DNA from: Pseudomonadota bacterium
GTDB taxonomy: Bacteria > Desulfobacterota > Desulfovibrionia > Desulfovibrionales > Desulfovibrionaceae
NCBI GenBank assembly: GCA_023390395.1
Contig: JAEWCY010000208.1
Location: 5,715-69,714, forward strand
Length of the DNA stretch: 64,000 nucleotides
Reading direction: 5' to 3'
Shown: one piece after another, positions 27,150 to 37,706 of the stretch
How the letters are laid out: the number at the start of each line of letters is the position of its first letter
Position numbering within the stretch: the first letter of the stretch is position 1
The notes under the pieces: generated by a model
What the model saw: only the letters and a program-made list of their open reading frames with translations
The model's database searches: none
Told to the model about the DNA's origin: nothing
Translations under genes and position numbers: made by a program

Positions 27150-29864
27150 ATGGCCAGAACATTCAAACAGGTCTTGGCGGATGCCGGCATCTCCATGGAC
27201 TTCGAAGCGTGCGGGCGCGCCCCCGAAACGATCGTCGACCGTGAAATCAAGCCCGAACCGCATCCCAGAGTCGAAAAGCTCAAGAACATCTTCATGCAGA
27301 CCCTGTCCACGGCCAACAACGAATTTCCCTATTGGTACACCAGGGAATACATGGCCCACGATTCGGAAATCCCGGTCGTGCGGCGGGCCCGGGCGCTGAA
27401 GACCGCCTTCTCCCACCTCACGCCGGTCATCTATCCCGGCGAAAAGCTGGTCATGCACAAGGCCCACTACTTCCGCGGCTCCTTCCCCATGCCCTGGCTG
27501 TCCGAGGGCTTCTACGTGGCCAAGGAGGACGAACTCTTCCAGGACGCCCTCAAGCGCGGCTCCACCTCGGCCGACGAACACTCCAAGTTCGGTTCCGGCG
27601 GCGGCAACGTCGTGAAAAGCTTCAACAAGATCGTCTCCATCGCCGGCAAGTTCGGCATGCGCCAGGAAGAAGTCCCGGCCCTGCTCAAGCTGGCCAAGAT
27701 GTGGGTCGGCAAGTCCGTGGACGACCTCGGCCACAAGTACGAGCAGAAGTGCCCGGACTACGACGTCAAGGAAAAGTGCATGCGCAACATCGTGTGCATG
27801 TTCGACTCCGGCTACACCTTGCCTCAGGGCCGCGAGGTCATCAACTACTACTATCCCCTGGAATACGGCTTCGACGGCCTGATCAACATGGCCACGGAGC
27901 TGCGCGACAAGGTGGCCGGCAACGCCGACGGCGACGGCATGGTCGGCACCAACCGCCTGTACAACTACGAGGCCGTGATCCTGGTGCTCGAAGGCATCCA
28001 GGCCTGGATCGAGAACTACGCCAAGGAAGCCCGCCGCCTGGAGGCCGTCGAGGCCGACGCCGTCCAGAAGAAGGAATACGGCGAGATCGCCGCCTGCCTG
28101 GAGTGGATCGCCCACAACCCGCCGCGCACCTTCTACGAAGCCTTCCAGATGATCGAGACCATCCATCTGGGCGTGCTCAACGAAGACGCCATCTCCGGCA
28201 TGTCCCCGGGCCGCATCGGCCAGGTCCTGTATCCCTACTTCGAGCAGGACATCGCCGCCGGCCGCATCACCGAGGACCAAGTCCTGGAACTGTGCGAACT
28301 CGACCGCGTGGTCAAGACCTCCATCGACTGCTTCGCCTCCTGCGGCGTGGTCGGCGGCGTGCTTTCGGGCAACACCTTCAACACCCTGTCCGTGGGCGGC
28401 CTCAACGCCAAGGGGCAGTCCGCCGCCAACCGCCTGGAATACCTGATCCTCCAGGCCGGCATGACCAACCCCATGCCCCAGTCCACCATTGCGCTCCTGT
28501 ACGACGAGAAGCTGCCCGAGGACTTCCTGCTCCTGGCCACCAAGGTCATCAAGACCGGTTGCGGCTATCCGGCCTTCATGAACAACGAGATCGCCATCAA
28601 GTTCATGTGCGCCCAGTACGGCGCCGAGGGCATGACCCCGCAGGAAGCCACGGCCTGGGCCATCGGCGGCTGCCTGGAGTCCTCGCCCTGCTGTTGGCTG
28701 CCCCTGCACCTGAACGGCAAGGAATACATGATCCCCGGCGGGGCCGGCCAGCCCACCAGCGTCGGCATCCACTTCATGTCCCTGCCCAAGATCCTGGAGC
28801 TCACCATCTTCAACGGCCAGGATCAGCGGACCAAGGAACAGGTCGTGCCGCCGCACAACAAGTCCCTGGCCACCTACGAGGAGCTGTGGACCGAGTTCAA
28901 GAACTACTGGGAGATCATGTGCCATGCGCTGGAGAAGGCCAACAACATCCAGCACGACATCTGGCGCAAGAACAACATGGCCGTGTTCAACTCCCTGCTC
29001 AAGCCTGACTGCCTGAGCAAGGGCCACCTCATCAACGAGCTCGGCTACCGCTACAACGCCACCTTCAACGTCGAGTCCGCAGGCACGGCCAACATGGTCA
29101 ACTCCTTGGCCGCCCTCAAAAAGATCGTCTACGACGACAAGAAGGCCAGCCTGGCCGACATCAAGGCGGCCATCCTCGACAACTTCGGCTTCAAGGACGC
29201 CCACGAGATCAACTCGTTCTCCATCGCCGACCAGCAGAAGCGCGAGGACGACGACCGCAAGTGGGACAAGCTCCACTTCATGCTGCTCCAGGCGCCCAAG
29301 TACGGCAACGACGACCCCTACGCCGACGAGATCCTGCGCGAGTGGGAAGAGTACTTCTGCGAGGACTGCAAGGACTACAAGTCCCTCTACGGGCATCCCA
29401 TGTATCCCTGCCAGATCTCCGTCTCCACCCACGGCGCCATGGGCTCGGCCTGCCGGGCCACGCCCGACGGACGCTTGAGCGGCACGACCTTCGCCGACGC
29501 CTCCCTGTCCGCCTATCCGGGCACGGACCGCAACGGCCCCTTCGCGCTCATGAACTCGGCCACGGTCTGGGACCACTCCAACTCCCAGAACTCCCAGCTC
29601 AACATCAAGATCCACCCCAGCGCCATCCGCGGCCCGGAAGGGGCGAAGAAGCTCCTCGACCTGTCCCGGGCCTACATGCGCAAGGGCGGTTTCCACGTCC
29701 AGTACAACGTCGTGGACACCAAGATGCTGCGCGACGCCCAGGAAAAGCCCCAGGAATACCGCGAACTGATGGTCCGTGTGGCCGGCTTCACCCAGTACTG
29801 GGTGGAAATCGGCAAGTCCGTCCAGGACGAACTCATCGCCAGAACCGAATATGAGGGGATATAG
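27150..29864 (+). CDS. hpdB: Glycyl-radical arylacetate decarboxylase, HPAD-type catalytic subunit (second copy)
   Basis: A 904-residue paralogue of the module 1 enzyme. The radical Gly is G879 in [10 protein letters not shown]; the catalytic pair is C508/E510 in GGCLE. Residues equivalent to HPAD Ser344, His536 and Glu637 are S349, H541 and E642, all conserved, so a hydroxylated arylacetate remains the best substrate guess. Around the active Cys the copies differ: [21 protein letters not shown] here against TAPAVWKVLHLGGKEYEVPAG, so specificity may differ. The start MARTFKQVL has GGAGG upstream; an ATG 12 bases before overlaps that site. It is followed after two bases by a small subunit missing one cluster, then a transporter and an activase. 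Confidence 0.9.
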   Translation: MARTFKQVLADAGISMDFEACGRAPETIVDREIKPEPHPRVEKLKNIFMQTLSTANNEFPYWYTREYMAHDSEIPVVRRARALKTAFSHLTPVIYPGEKLVMHKAHYFRGSFPMPWLSEGFYVAKEDELFQDALKRGSTSADEHSKFGSGGGNVVKSFNKIVSIAGKFGMRQEEVPALLKLAKMWVGKSVDDLGHKYEQKCPDYDVKEKCMRNIVCMFDSGYTLPQGREVINYYYPLEYGFDGLINMATELRDKVAGNADGDGMVGTNRLYNYEAVILVLEGIQAWIENYAKEARRLEAVEADAVQKKEYGEIAACLEWIAHNPPRTFYEAFQMIETIHLGVLNEDAISGMSPGRIGQVLYPYFEQDIAAGRITEDQVLELCELDRVVKTSIDCFASCGVVGGVLSGNTFNTLSVGGLNAKGQSAANRLEYLILQAGMTNPMPQSTIALLYDEKLPEDFLLLATKVIKTGCGYPAFMNNEIAIKFMCAQYGAEGMTPQEATAWAIGGCLESSPCCWLPLHLNGKEYMIPGGAGQPTSVGIHFMSLPKILELTIFNGQDQRTKEQVVPPHNKSLATYEELWTEFKNYWEIMCHALEKANNIQHDIWRKNNMAVFNSLLKPDCLSKGHLINELGYRYNATFNVESAGTANMVNSLAALKKIVYDDKKASLADIKAAILDNFGFKDAHEINSFSIADQQKREDDDRKWDKLHFMLLQAPKYGNDDPYADEILREWEEYFCEDCKDYKSLYGHPMYPCQISVSTHGAMGSACRATPDGRLSGTTFADASLSAYPGTDRNGPFALMNSATVWDHSNSQNSQLNIKIHPSAIRGPEGAKKLLDLSRAYMRKGGFHVQYNVVDTKMLRDAQEKPQEYRELMVRVAGFTQYWVEIGKSVQDELIARTEYEGI

Positions 29865-29866
29865 CC

Positions 29867-30124
29867 ATGACGCTCGCCTATCGTGACACCCGTGAATTCG
29901 TTCCCGTGGATGCGGATAAAGGCCTCGACCGCCTGACGGGCAAGATGGTGCAGGCCGACGCCAATGCGCCGACCGGCTACACCAAGCTGCCCAAGTGCAA
30001 GTTCTGCAAGAACTACCAGGAAGAGGCCGCCAACATCGGCGTGTGCGCCGTCAGCACCATGGATCCCAAGTTCATGGCCTACGGCGACATGGTCGCGGTG
30101 ACCTGCGAAGTCTACGCCGACTGA
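29867..30124 (+). CDS. hpdC: HpdC-like small subunit lacking the N-terminal cluster ligands
   Basis: An 85-residue protein aligning along its length with HpdC of module 1 (shared: PVDADKGL, TGKMV, LPKCKFCKNY, VAVTCE). The C-terminal cluster cysteines are kept (KCKFCK, IGVCAV, VTCEV; four Cys in total). All N-terminal ligands are gone: the His/Cys of KHDDC align with YRDTR, the Cys of KGLC with KGLD, and the CC pair with AP. It should therefore carry only one [4Fe-4S] cluster, more like the single-cluster small subunits of benzylsuccinate synthase. The start is two bases after the hpdB-2 stop, behind GAGGGGAT. Confidence 0.9.
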   Translation: MTLAYRDTREFVPVDADKGLDRLTGKMVQADANAPTGYTKLPKCKFCKNYQEEAANIGVCAVSTMDPKFMAYGDMVAVTCEVYAD

Positions 30125-30133
30125 TCCCGAAAC

Positions 30134-30163
30134 GCCCGGCCGGGAGTCCGCTCCCGGCCGGGC
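30134..30163 (+). promoter_or_regulatory. Strong hairpin after hpdC (module 2)
   Basis: Thirteen-bp perfect stem GCCCGGCCGGGAG / CTCCCGGCCGGGC with loop TCCG, ten bases after the small-subunit stop. No T run follows. It mirrors the hairpin after hpdC in module 1, suggesting RNA stabilisation or partial termination that favours hpdBC over downstream genes. Confidence 0.6.
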
Positions 30164-30200
30164 CTGTCGCATTCCAACCGGACGTTAGCGGGGGTGAATC

Positions 30201-31502
30201 ATGGAAGAGAACAAACGGCGTTACGGCTGGTCGGTTGTGGCCGCATCCTGGCTGGCCGTGTTTTGCCTTTTCGGATACCGGGCCACGTTTTCCATCCTCA
30301 AGGTGCCCATGAGCGCCGACATGGGCTGGTCCCAGGCGGAAGTGACCCTGGGCTATTCCTTCATGATGATGTGCTACGCCATCGCCGCCTTCTTCTCGGG
30401 GCTGATCCTCGACAAGTGGGGGGCCAAGCTCGTGTACCTGGTCGGCGCGATCTTCGGCGCGGCGGGCTTTTACGTCACGGCGCAGGTGCACACGCTCTAC
30501 GCCTACTTCGCCGCCTACGGCATCCTGGCCGGCGTGGCCACGGGCATGCTGTGGGTGACCTCCACCGTTTCCGTACGCAAGTGGTACGTGGGCAAAAGCT
30601 ACGCCACCATGTGGGGCTTCGCCTTCGCCGGCGGTCCCATGGCCCAGGTGGTCATGAGCCTGTTCGTCAAGAGATCCCTGTCCAGCGCCCAGGGGGACGC
30701 CTGGCGCGGGGCCATGGAGCTGCTCGGCGTGCTGGTGCTGGCCTGTCTGCTCCTGGCCGCGCTGCTGGCCAAGAAAAGCCCCGAGGGCTACGGCTTCAAG
30801 GCTTTCGGCGAGATGCCCCAGGCTCCTGGCGCGGCCGCGCCCCGGGTCTGGAGCCTGCGCGAGGCCTACGCGACGTATCCCATCTGGGGGGCCATCCTGA
30901 CTTTCCTGACCAGCATGCTCGGCGAGTTCCTGATCTGGACGCAGGTGGTCAGCTACTGGACCGCCGACCTCGGCATGACGCTTTCCAGCGCCACCAACCT
31001 TTACGTCATCATCGGCGTGGTCGGCATCTTCTCCATGCCCGGCATGGGCATCGTGGCGGACAAGGTGGTGCAGCGCTCCAGCTGCGAATCCATGGGCCGC
31101 AAGAAGATGCTCGTCTTCGGCCCGCTGGTCGGGGCCGTCGCCTGCCTGCTGCTCGTGCTGCAGGGAAGCCAGTCCATCGTCCTCGGCTTCGTGTCCTGCG
31201 TGCTGTTCGCGGTCTACTGGGCCATCGTGCCCGGCGGGGTCGTGGGCTACCTGGGCGCGGTCTACGGCCGGGCCACCCTCGGCAAGATCTGGGGCCTTGG
31301 CACCATGATCGTCATGGGCATCGGCCCCTTCGTCGGCCCGCTGGTCGGCGGCTACATGAAGGACACGACCGGAAGCTACTTCTATTCCATCGTCTTCGCC
31401 CTGGGCGCGTTCGTGGTGTCGTCCTGCTTCGGCGCGAGCCTGCCCTTGTCCATGGAGAAGCACGAAGCGCGCCTCAAGGCGCAGGACGCTGCGACGGCCT
31501 AA
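30201..31502 (+). CDS. MFS transporter, OFA type, inside module 2
   Basis: A 433-residue 12-helix transporter paralogous to the gene at 1788-3101 (shared VRKWYVGKSYATMWGFAFAG and YPIWGAILTF blocks). Placement between the small subunit and the activase gives it the strongest transport link to the decarboxylase: uptake of the arylacetate, or exchange of acid for product or CO2-derived anion. A proton-consuming decarboxylation inside the cell coupled to carboxylate antiport or symport could conserve energy, as in oxalate/formate exchange; that is inference. GGGGGTG lies before the start. Confidence 0.87.
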   Translation: MEENKRRYGWSVVAASWLAVFCLFGYRATFSILKVPMSADMGWSQAEVTLGYSFMMMCYAIAAFFSGLILDKWGAKLVYLVGAIFGAAGFYVTAQVHTLYAYFAAYGILAGVATGMLWVTSTVSVRKWYVGKSYATMWGFAFAGGPMAQVVMSLFVKRSLSSAQGDAWRGAMELLGVLVLACLLLAALLAKKSPEGYGFKAFGEMPQAPGAAAPRVWSLREAYATYPIWGAILTFLTSMLGEFLIWTQVVSYWTADLGMTLSSATNLYVIIGVVGIFSMPGMGIVADKVVQRSSCESMGRKKMLVFGPLVGAVACLLLVLQGSQSIVLGFVSCVLFAVYWAIVPGGVVGYLGAVYGRATLGKIWGLGTMIVMGIGPFVGPLVGGYMKDTTGSYFYSIVFALGAFVVSSCFGASLPLSMEKHEARLKAQDAATA

Positions 31503-31606
31503 GACTTTGCGCGGACAACGACGCATTGTTTTGAGAACGCCGAGCCGTTCCGGCATGACGCCCGAGCGGCCTTGACAACGAGAGACGCAGGTCGAACCGG
31601 CCGGCC

Positions 31607-31633
31607 GGGAAGCGGAGCGCCGCTTCGCTTCCC
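31607..31633 (+). promoter_or_regulatory. Hairpin in front of the second hpdA
   Basis: Stem GGGAAGCG / CGCTTCCC with an internal CGG/CCG pairing, in the 165-base gap between the transporter and the activase. No T run. A hairpin also precedes hpdA in module 1, so both activases may be throttled relative to the decarboxylase. Confidence 0.5.
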
Positions 31634-31667
31634 GGTCGCCGGGGAGGCCAAACAAAAGGATGCCGTT

Positions 31668-32615
31668 ATGCTTACGCGCCAAGGCCAGACTGCGGACACC
31701 GGACTGATCTTCGACATCCAGGGCCATTCCGTCCATGACGGCCCCGGCACGCGCACGACCGTTTTCCTCAACGGATGCCCGTTGCGCTGTTCCTGGTGCT
31801 GCAATCCCGAAGGCCTTTTCCCCCGTCCGGTCGTCATGTACCGGCAAAGCAAGTGCAAGTGCTGCGGCGACTGCCTGGCCGCCTGTCCCACCGGTTCGGT
31901 CCGGGTGGTGGACGGCAGGCTCGTCTTCGACCGGGCCGTGTGCGACGCCTGTCAGACCCATGCCTGCGTGAGGGCCTGCCTCAACGAGGCCGTGATCGAA
32001 AGCGGCAAATACTATCCCATCGAGGAAGTGCTGCGCATCCTCAAGCGCGACCGGCAGTTCTGGGGAAGCAACGGCGGCGTCTCCTTCAGCGGCGGCGAAC
32101 CCCTCATGCAGCAGGCGTTCATGGGCAACCTGCTGCGGCAGTGCAAGAAGCTCGAAATGCACACCTGCGTGGAGACGACCTCCTGCCTGCCCACGGACTA
32201 TTACCTCGACGTCCTGCGCTACGTGGACTGGGTCTTCACGGACATCAAGCACATGGACCCGGCCGTGCACAAGGAACTGACCGGCCGTGACAACGCTTTG
32301 ATACTCCACAACATCGAGGAACTCGCCAAGGCGGATTGGGACGGCGTCATCATGCCGCGCATCCCGGTCATCCCCGGGCGCAACGACTCGGAAGAGAACC
32401 TCATGGCCACGGTCGACTTCATCAAGCGCATCGGCCTCGACGCCGTGAACATCCTGCCTTTCCACCGGCTCGGCGAATCGAAATACCGCCAGCTCGGCCG
32501 CACCTACGACCTGGAAAGCCAGGAATCGCCCACGGACGAGACCATGCAGCGCCTCAAGGACATGGTGCAAAGCCGCGACGTGTTCTGCCTCGTCGGCTGG
32601 GAAACGCCGTTCTGA
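31668..32615 (+). CDS. hpdA: Glycyl-radical enzyme activase (module 2)
   Basis: A 315-residue radical SAM activase. The motif CPLRCSWC gives C37, C41 and C44. The insert has SKCKCCGDCLAACPTGSV and CDACQTHACVRAC, enough for two extra [4Fe-4S] clusters. FSGGEP and the terminal FHRLGESKYRQLGR block are typical of the family. AAAGGA lies before the ATG. It is the last gene of module 2. It is clearly homologous to, but distinct from, the module 1 activase, so each decarboxylase appears to have its own activator. Confidence 0.92.
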   Translation: MLTRQGQTADTGLIFDIQGHSVHDGPGTRTTVFLNGCPLRCSWCCNPEGLFPRPVVMYRQSKCKCCGDCLAACPTGSVRVVDGRLVFDRAVCDACQTHACVRACLNEAVIESGKYYPIEEVLRILKRDRQFWGSNGGVSFSGGEPLMQQAFMGNLLRQCKKLEMHTCVETTSCLPTDYYLDVLRYVDWVFTDIKHMDPAVHKELTGRDNALILHNIEELAKADWDGVIMPRIPVIPGRNDSEENLMATVDFIKRIGLDAVNILPFHRLGESKYRQLGRTYDLESQESPTDETMQRLKDMVQSRDVFCLVGWETPF

Positions 32616-33080
32616 CATCCGTGCCGCCTAGCCCCGCCGCCGCCGCGGAAGGCGCGACGCTTTTTGCGGCGGCATAAAAGGCGGGCGAGACAGGCGGCGC
32701 CCCCGAGGGGCCGAGACCGGCGTCGGCTTGCACGATCCTCACAGCCGGACTCCCGCGTTGAAACTCTCGGTACGGGGAAGGTGCGAGCCGGCCGCAAATG
32801 AAGCGACCGGCCGTGCCCCCGCCTGTCCCGGCGGCGTTTTCCCCGTGACGCGCCCGCCCGGGCGGCCGTGCCCTCCGGTTTTTCCCGACGCTCCTGATGC
32901 CGATGATTGACTTGCCGGCTGCGCTGGCTCAAAGGAAAGGGCATAGCCAATCGGTCCGAGGCGCACCCGTGGCGTCGCGGCGCGACCGGCAGACCCGGCG
33001 TGGTGCTTCTTTTCCCGCCTGGATCCCTTTCGAGCGACTTCGACCCGCGCAGGGACGCGCGGCAGGCTTTGGGAAAAGCG
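32616..33080. other. Gap between module 2 and the methyltransferase gene
   Basis: No supported gene. A GC-rich hairpin GCCGCCGC / GCGGCGGC (about 32637-32673, long loop) lies just after hpdA and could be a weak terminator. Otherwise nothing distinctive is seen. Confidence 0.4.
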
Positions 33081-33779
33081 ATGGGCGACACGCGAACCGC
33101 CGATAGGGCGGAGCAGGGCAGGGGTATCGCGGCGGGCATGGGCTTCGAGGCCATCCTGCCGCGTCTGGCGGCGGCCACGGACTACTGGCTGCTCGCCGAC
33201 GCGTTTTCTTCCGTAGACGGCTTCCTCGATCCCATCGAAGGCTACGCCTTGCTGCTTTTGGCCGAATTCGGGCCGGGCGTGGGCAGCATCGTCGAGATCG
33301 GCAGCTACGCCGGCCGGTCCACCTGCTACCTCGCCCGCGGGGCGAAGCGGGCGCACCGGGAAAAGGTCGCCGCCATCGACCATTTTCAGGGGTCGCCGGA
33401 GCACCAGCGCGGAGGGGCCAACGAATCCGCATACGTGCTGCGCGGCGACCTGTTCGCCCTGTTCCTGGAAAACCTCAAAAAGGCGGACTTGGACGACTGG
33501 GTCAGGCCCCTTCGCCAGTCCTCGGCCGAGGCCGTGGCCGGCTGGAGCCACCCGGTACGCCTGCTCTTCATCGACGGCGACCACTCCTACGAGGCCTCCC
33601 GCCGGGACTTCGAATCCTGGTCGCGCTGGCTCGCGCCCCAGGGGCTGGCCGTCTTCCACGACATCGAGATCTTCGACGGCGTGACGCGCTACTATGGGGA
33701 GTTGCTCGAACGGGGCGAATACCGCGAGGCGCTTTCCGTGGGGTCGCTGCGCGCGGTGACCCGAAACGTCGGCCCCTGA
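33081..33779 (+). CDS. Class I SAM-dependent methyltransferase-like protein
   Basis: A 232-residue protein with a Rossmann methyltransferase core: motif I SIVEIGSYAGRSTCYLARGA (about 70-90), an acidic post-motif VAAIDH, and VRLLFIDGDHSYEASRRDFESWSRWLAPQGLAVFHDI (about 160-197), the pattern of the Methyltransf_24 / glycosyltransferase-linked group. The substrate is unknown. The start is uncertain; ATG codons at 33081 and 33138 are both possible with weak ribosome-binding sites. It stands alone, ending at a bidirectional terminator. Confidence 0.72.
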   Translation: MGDTRTADRAEQGRGIAAGMGFEAILPRLAAATDYWLLADAFSSVDGFLDPIEGYALLLLAEFGPGVGSIVEIGSYAGRSTCYLARGAKRAHREKVAAIDHFQGSPEHQRGGANESAYVLRGDLFALFLENLKKADLDDWVRPLRQSSAEAVAGWSHPVRLLFIDGDHSYEASRRDFESWSRWLAPQGLAVFHDIEIFDGVTRYYGELLERGEYREALSVGSLRAVTRNVGP

Positions 33780-33810
33780 GCCTTCCGGCGCGGCCGGCAG
33801 CCCCAAAAGG

Positions 33811-33850
33811 AAAGCCCGCGCCTTCCCCGTGCGGGGAGGATGCGGGCTTT
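33811..33850. terminator. Bidirectional intrinsic terminator
   Basis: Stem AAAGCCCGC / GCGGGCTTT with an inner CCTTCCCC / GGGGAGG stem. A T-rich stretch follows on the minus strand (TTTCCTTTT). It serves the methyltransferase and the converging chemoreceptor. Confidence 0.75.
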
Positions 33851-33958
33851 CTCGCAAGCGGGGCGAGGCTCGTCCCTTCGGCCGGCTCGGTCGTCCCCCG
33901 CGCAGGGCCAGCGCGCCTCGGATCGCCGAGGACGTGGGCCTCGCCGGGCGGGGACCGC

Positions 33959-35767
33959 CTACCGGGCCCTGGAGAGGGCGAGGGTGCGGCTTGCTGCCGG
34001 AAGGGCCGTGGAGGCGGAGCCTTCGGATTTCATGTCGTCGATCAGCTTCTTGAGAATCTGGGCCTGATTGGCCAGCTCGCCCACGGCCTGGGCCGACTGG
34101 CGCATGGCGTCGGTCGTCTCCAGGGACACGCGATTGACGTCCTCGAGGCTGCGGTTGATCTCCTCGCTGGCCGAGGACTGCTCCTCGGAGGCCGTGGCGA
34201 TGGAGCGCACCTGATCCGTGGTCACCTCGGCCAGGGAGACGATCTGGCGCAGGGAGTCGCCCGAGGCGTTGGCGAGTTTGGTGACCTCCTCGATGGTCCT
34301 GCCGGAACGCTCGACGTTGTCGATGTTCTTCTTCGTGCCGTCCTGTATGCCGCGTATGGCGTCGCCGACCTCCTTGGTGGCGGTCATGGTTTTTTCGGCG
34401 AGCTTTCTGACCTCGTCGGCGACCACGGCGAAGCCGCGTCCGGCCTCGCCGGCCCGGGCCGCCTCGATGGCGGCGTTTAAGGCCAGGAGGTTCGTCTGGT
34501 CGGCGATGTCCGAGATGACGTTGAGAATCTGCCCGATCCCCTCGGCCTGCTGGCCGAGGTTGCCCATGTCGGTCTTCATCTCGTGGGATTGCTGCTGCAC
34601 CTCGCCGATGCCCTGGACGACCTGGGTCACGACCTTGGCCCCTTCCTCGGCCTTCACCTTGGCCTGGTCGGCCGTGGAGGCGGCGCTGGAGGCGTTCTTG
34701 GCGACCTCGAGGACGGTGGCGTTCATCTCTTCCATGGATGTGGCGGTTTCCCCTATGCGGTGGGCTTGTTCCTCGGACCCGTGGCTCGACTGTTCGATCT
34801 GCGCGGAGAGTTGCTGTGAAGCCGAGGTCACGATCTCCACGATGGACTCGAGCTGTTGAGCGGCTTGCAGCATGCCCTCGGCCTTGGCCTGTTGGGCTTT
34901 TTTCGTGGCTTCCTCGGCCAGGGTGGTGGCCTGGCGGGCGGCCTCGGCCTCCTTGGCGGCATCCTGGGATTTCGTCTCCGCTTCGGCGATCTTGTCCTTG
35001 AGATTGTTGACCATCTTGATGAGGATGGCGTACACGCCGCCGCTTCCCCTGACCGGCTTGAACGCGACGTTCAGGTTGCCGCCGGCGATTTCCGTGGCCA
35101 CGGCGAGCAGGTAGCCCGGGTCTTCGCCGAGCTGGCCGAGGATATTGCGGGTCAGCAGCCAGGAGATGAGGATCCCGCATAGGACCGCAACGGACAAGAC
35201 GGCGATGGTGATGATCCTGCCCGATTCGTACGTGGCCAGCGCCTTGGCCGCGCTGTCTTTCCCGCCTTGGTCGTTGATGGCGATGATGATGGAAAGCAGG
35301 CGCGAGGCTTCCCGGAAGACGGCGTCGGATTCGCCGCTGGCGAGCTTGGCGGCCGATGCGTTGTCGTTTTGCTTCGAAAAGGCAAGTATCTTCTTGTGCA
35401 GGGTGAGGAACTTCTCCCACTCCGCCTGGAACTTCGGGTAGTTCTCGCGCTCCCCCGGCTCCGATATGAGGGGTTCGTAGTCTTTCATCTTACTGGAAAT
35501 GGCCTGGGCAAGCTGAGTCAACATCTGCTCGTTGGCGCGCATGTCGGTTTCGTCGGTTGTTATGACATGGAGCAATTCCCGGCGCCTGAACTGACTCATC
35601 AAATCATTCAGTTCGCCGACGACTTTTATCGTTGGAAGCCAATTGGTGGCCAGTTCGTTCGTGTCCTTGTTTATAGACGACATCATGCTGATAGAGAGCG
35701 ATCCAATGACGATGGACAAGCCGAGCAACAGCGATAACGACAGAATGAGTTTGGTTGACAACTTCAT
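33959..35767 (-). CDS. Methyl-accepting chemotaxis protein (second)
   Basis: A 602-residue chemoreceptor. Membrane helix 1 ([20 protein letters not shown]), a four-helix periplasmic sensor with the typical [16 protein letters not shown] segment, membrane helix 2 ([21 protein letters not shown]), a HAMP-like linker and the signalling tip [43 protein letters not shown] are in order. AGGAG precedes the start. The C-terminal tail ([19 protein letters not shown]) has no CheR-tethering pentapeptide. Transcribed alone. Ligand unknown. Confidence 0.9.
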   Translation of the reverse strand: MKLSTKLILSLSLLLGLSIVIGSLSISMMSSINKDTNELATNWLPTIKVVGELNDLMSQFRRRELLHVITTDETDMRANEQMLTQLAQAISSKMKDYEPLISEPGERENYPKFQAEWEKFLTLHKKILAFSKQNDNASAAKLASGESDAVFREASRLLSIIIAINDQGGKDSAAKALATYESGRIITIAVLSVAVLCGILISWLLTRNILGQLGEDPGYLLAVATEIAGGNLNVAFKPVRGSGGVYAILIKMVNNLKDKIAEAETKSQDAAKEAEAARQATTLAEEATKKAQQAKAEGMLQAAQQLESIVEIVTSASQQLSAQIEQSSHGSEEQAHRIGETATSMEEMNATVLEVAKNASSAASTADQAKVKAEEGAKVVTQVVQGIGEVQQQSHEMKTDMGNLGQQAEGIGQILNVISDIADQTNLLALNAAIEAARAGEAGRGFAVVADEVRKLAEKTMTATKEVGDAIRGIQDGTKKNIDNVERSGRTIEEVTKLANASGDSLRQIVSLAEVTTDQVRSIATASEEQSSASEEINRSLEDVNRVSLETTDAMRQSAQAVGELANQAQILKKLIDDMKSEGSASTALPAASRTLALSRAR

Positions 35768-36080
35768 TGAAGGTTCTCCTGTTGATGCGCTTCGGTTTCA
35801 AGGGATGTTTCTATATAAACAATCGCCATTCTCGTTTTTCGATGCAAGGAGAGATGTCGAGAATATTAATAATATTGCATACCATTATTCGGCGGGCAAT
35901 CGTTTTTTCATATCTGCCCTGTAATGCGACTTTTCGATGGATTATCGATTTGGCATTATGCAGTCCAGATGATTCGTTTTGCCGCGCATGTCCCCTCGGC
36001 GTGGCATGGCGAGGCAAGGCGTTGCGTTGGATATGGATACGGACCTGGGGGCCTGGCCGTATCCGTCCACCCTGGCCGGA
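35768..36080. other. AT-rich gap between chemoreceptor and phosphorelay
   Basis: No gene is seen. The first 170 bases are strikingly AT-rich compared with the surroundings and must hold the chemoreceptor promoter (minus strand). No clear sigma-28 or sigma-54 element was found. Confidence 0.4.
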
Positions 36081-37698
<1,618 letters not shown>

Positions 37699-37706
<8 letters not shown>

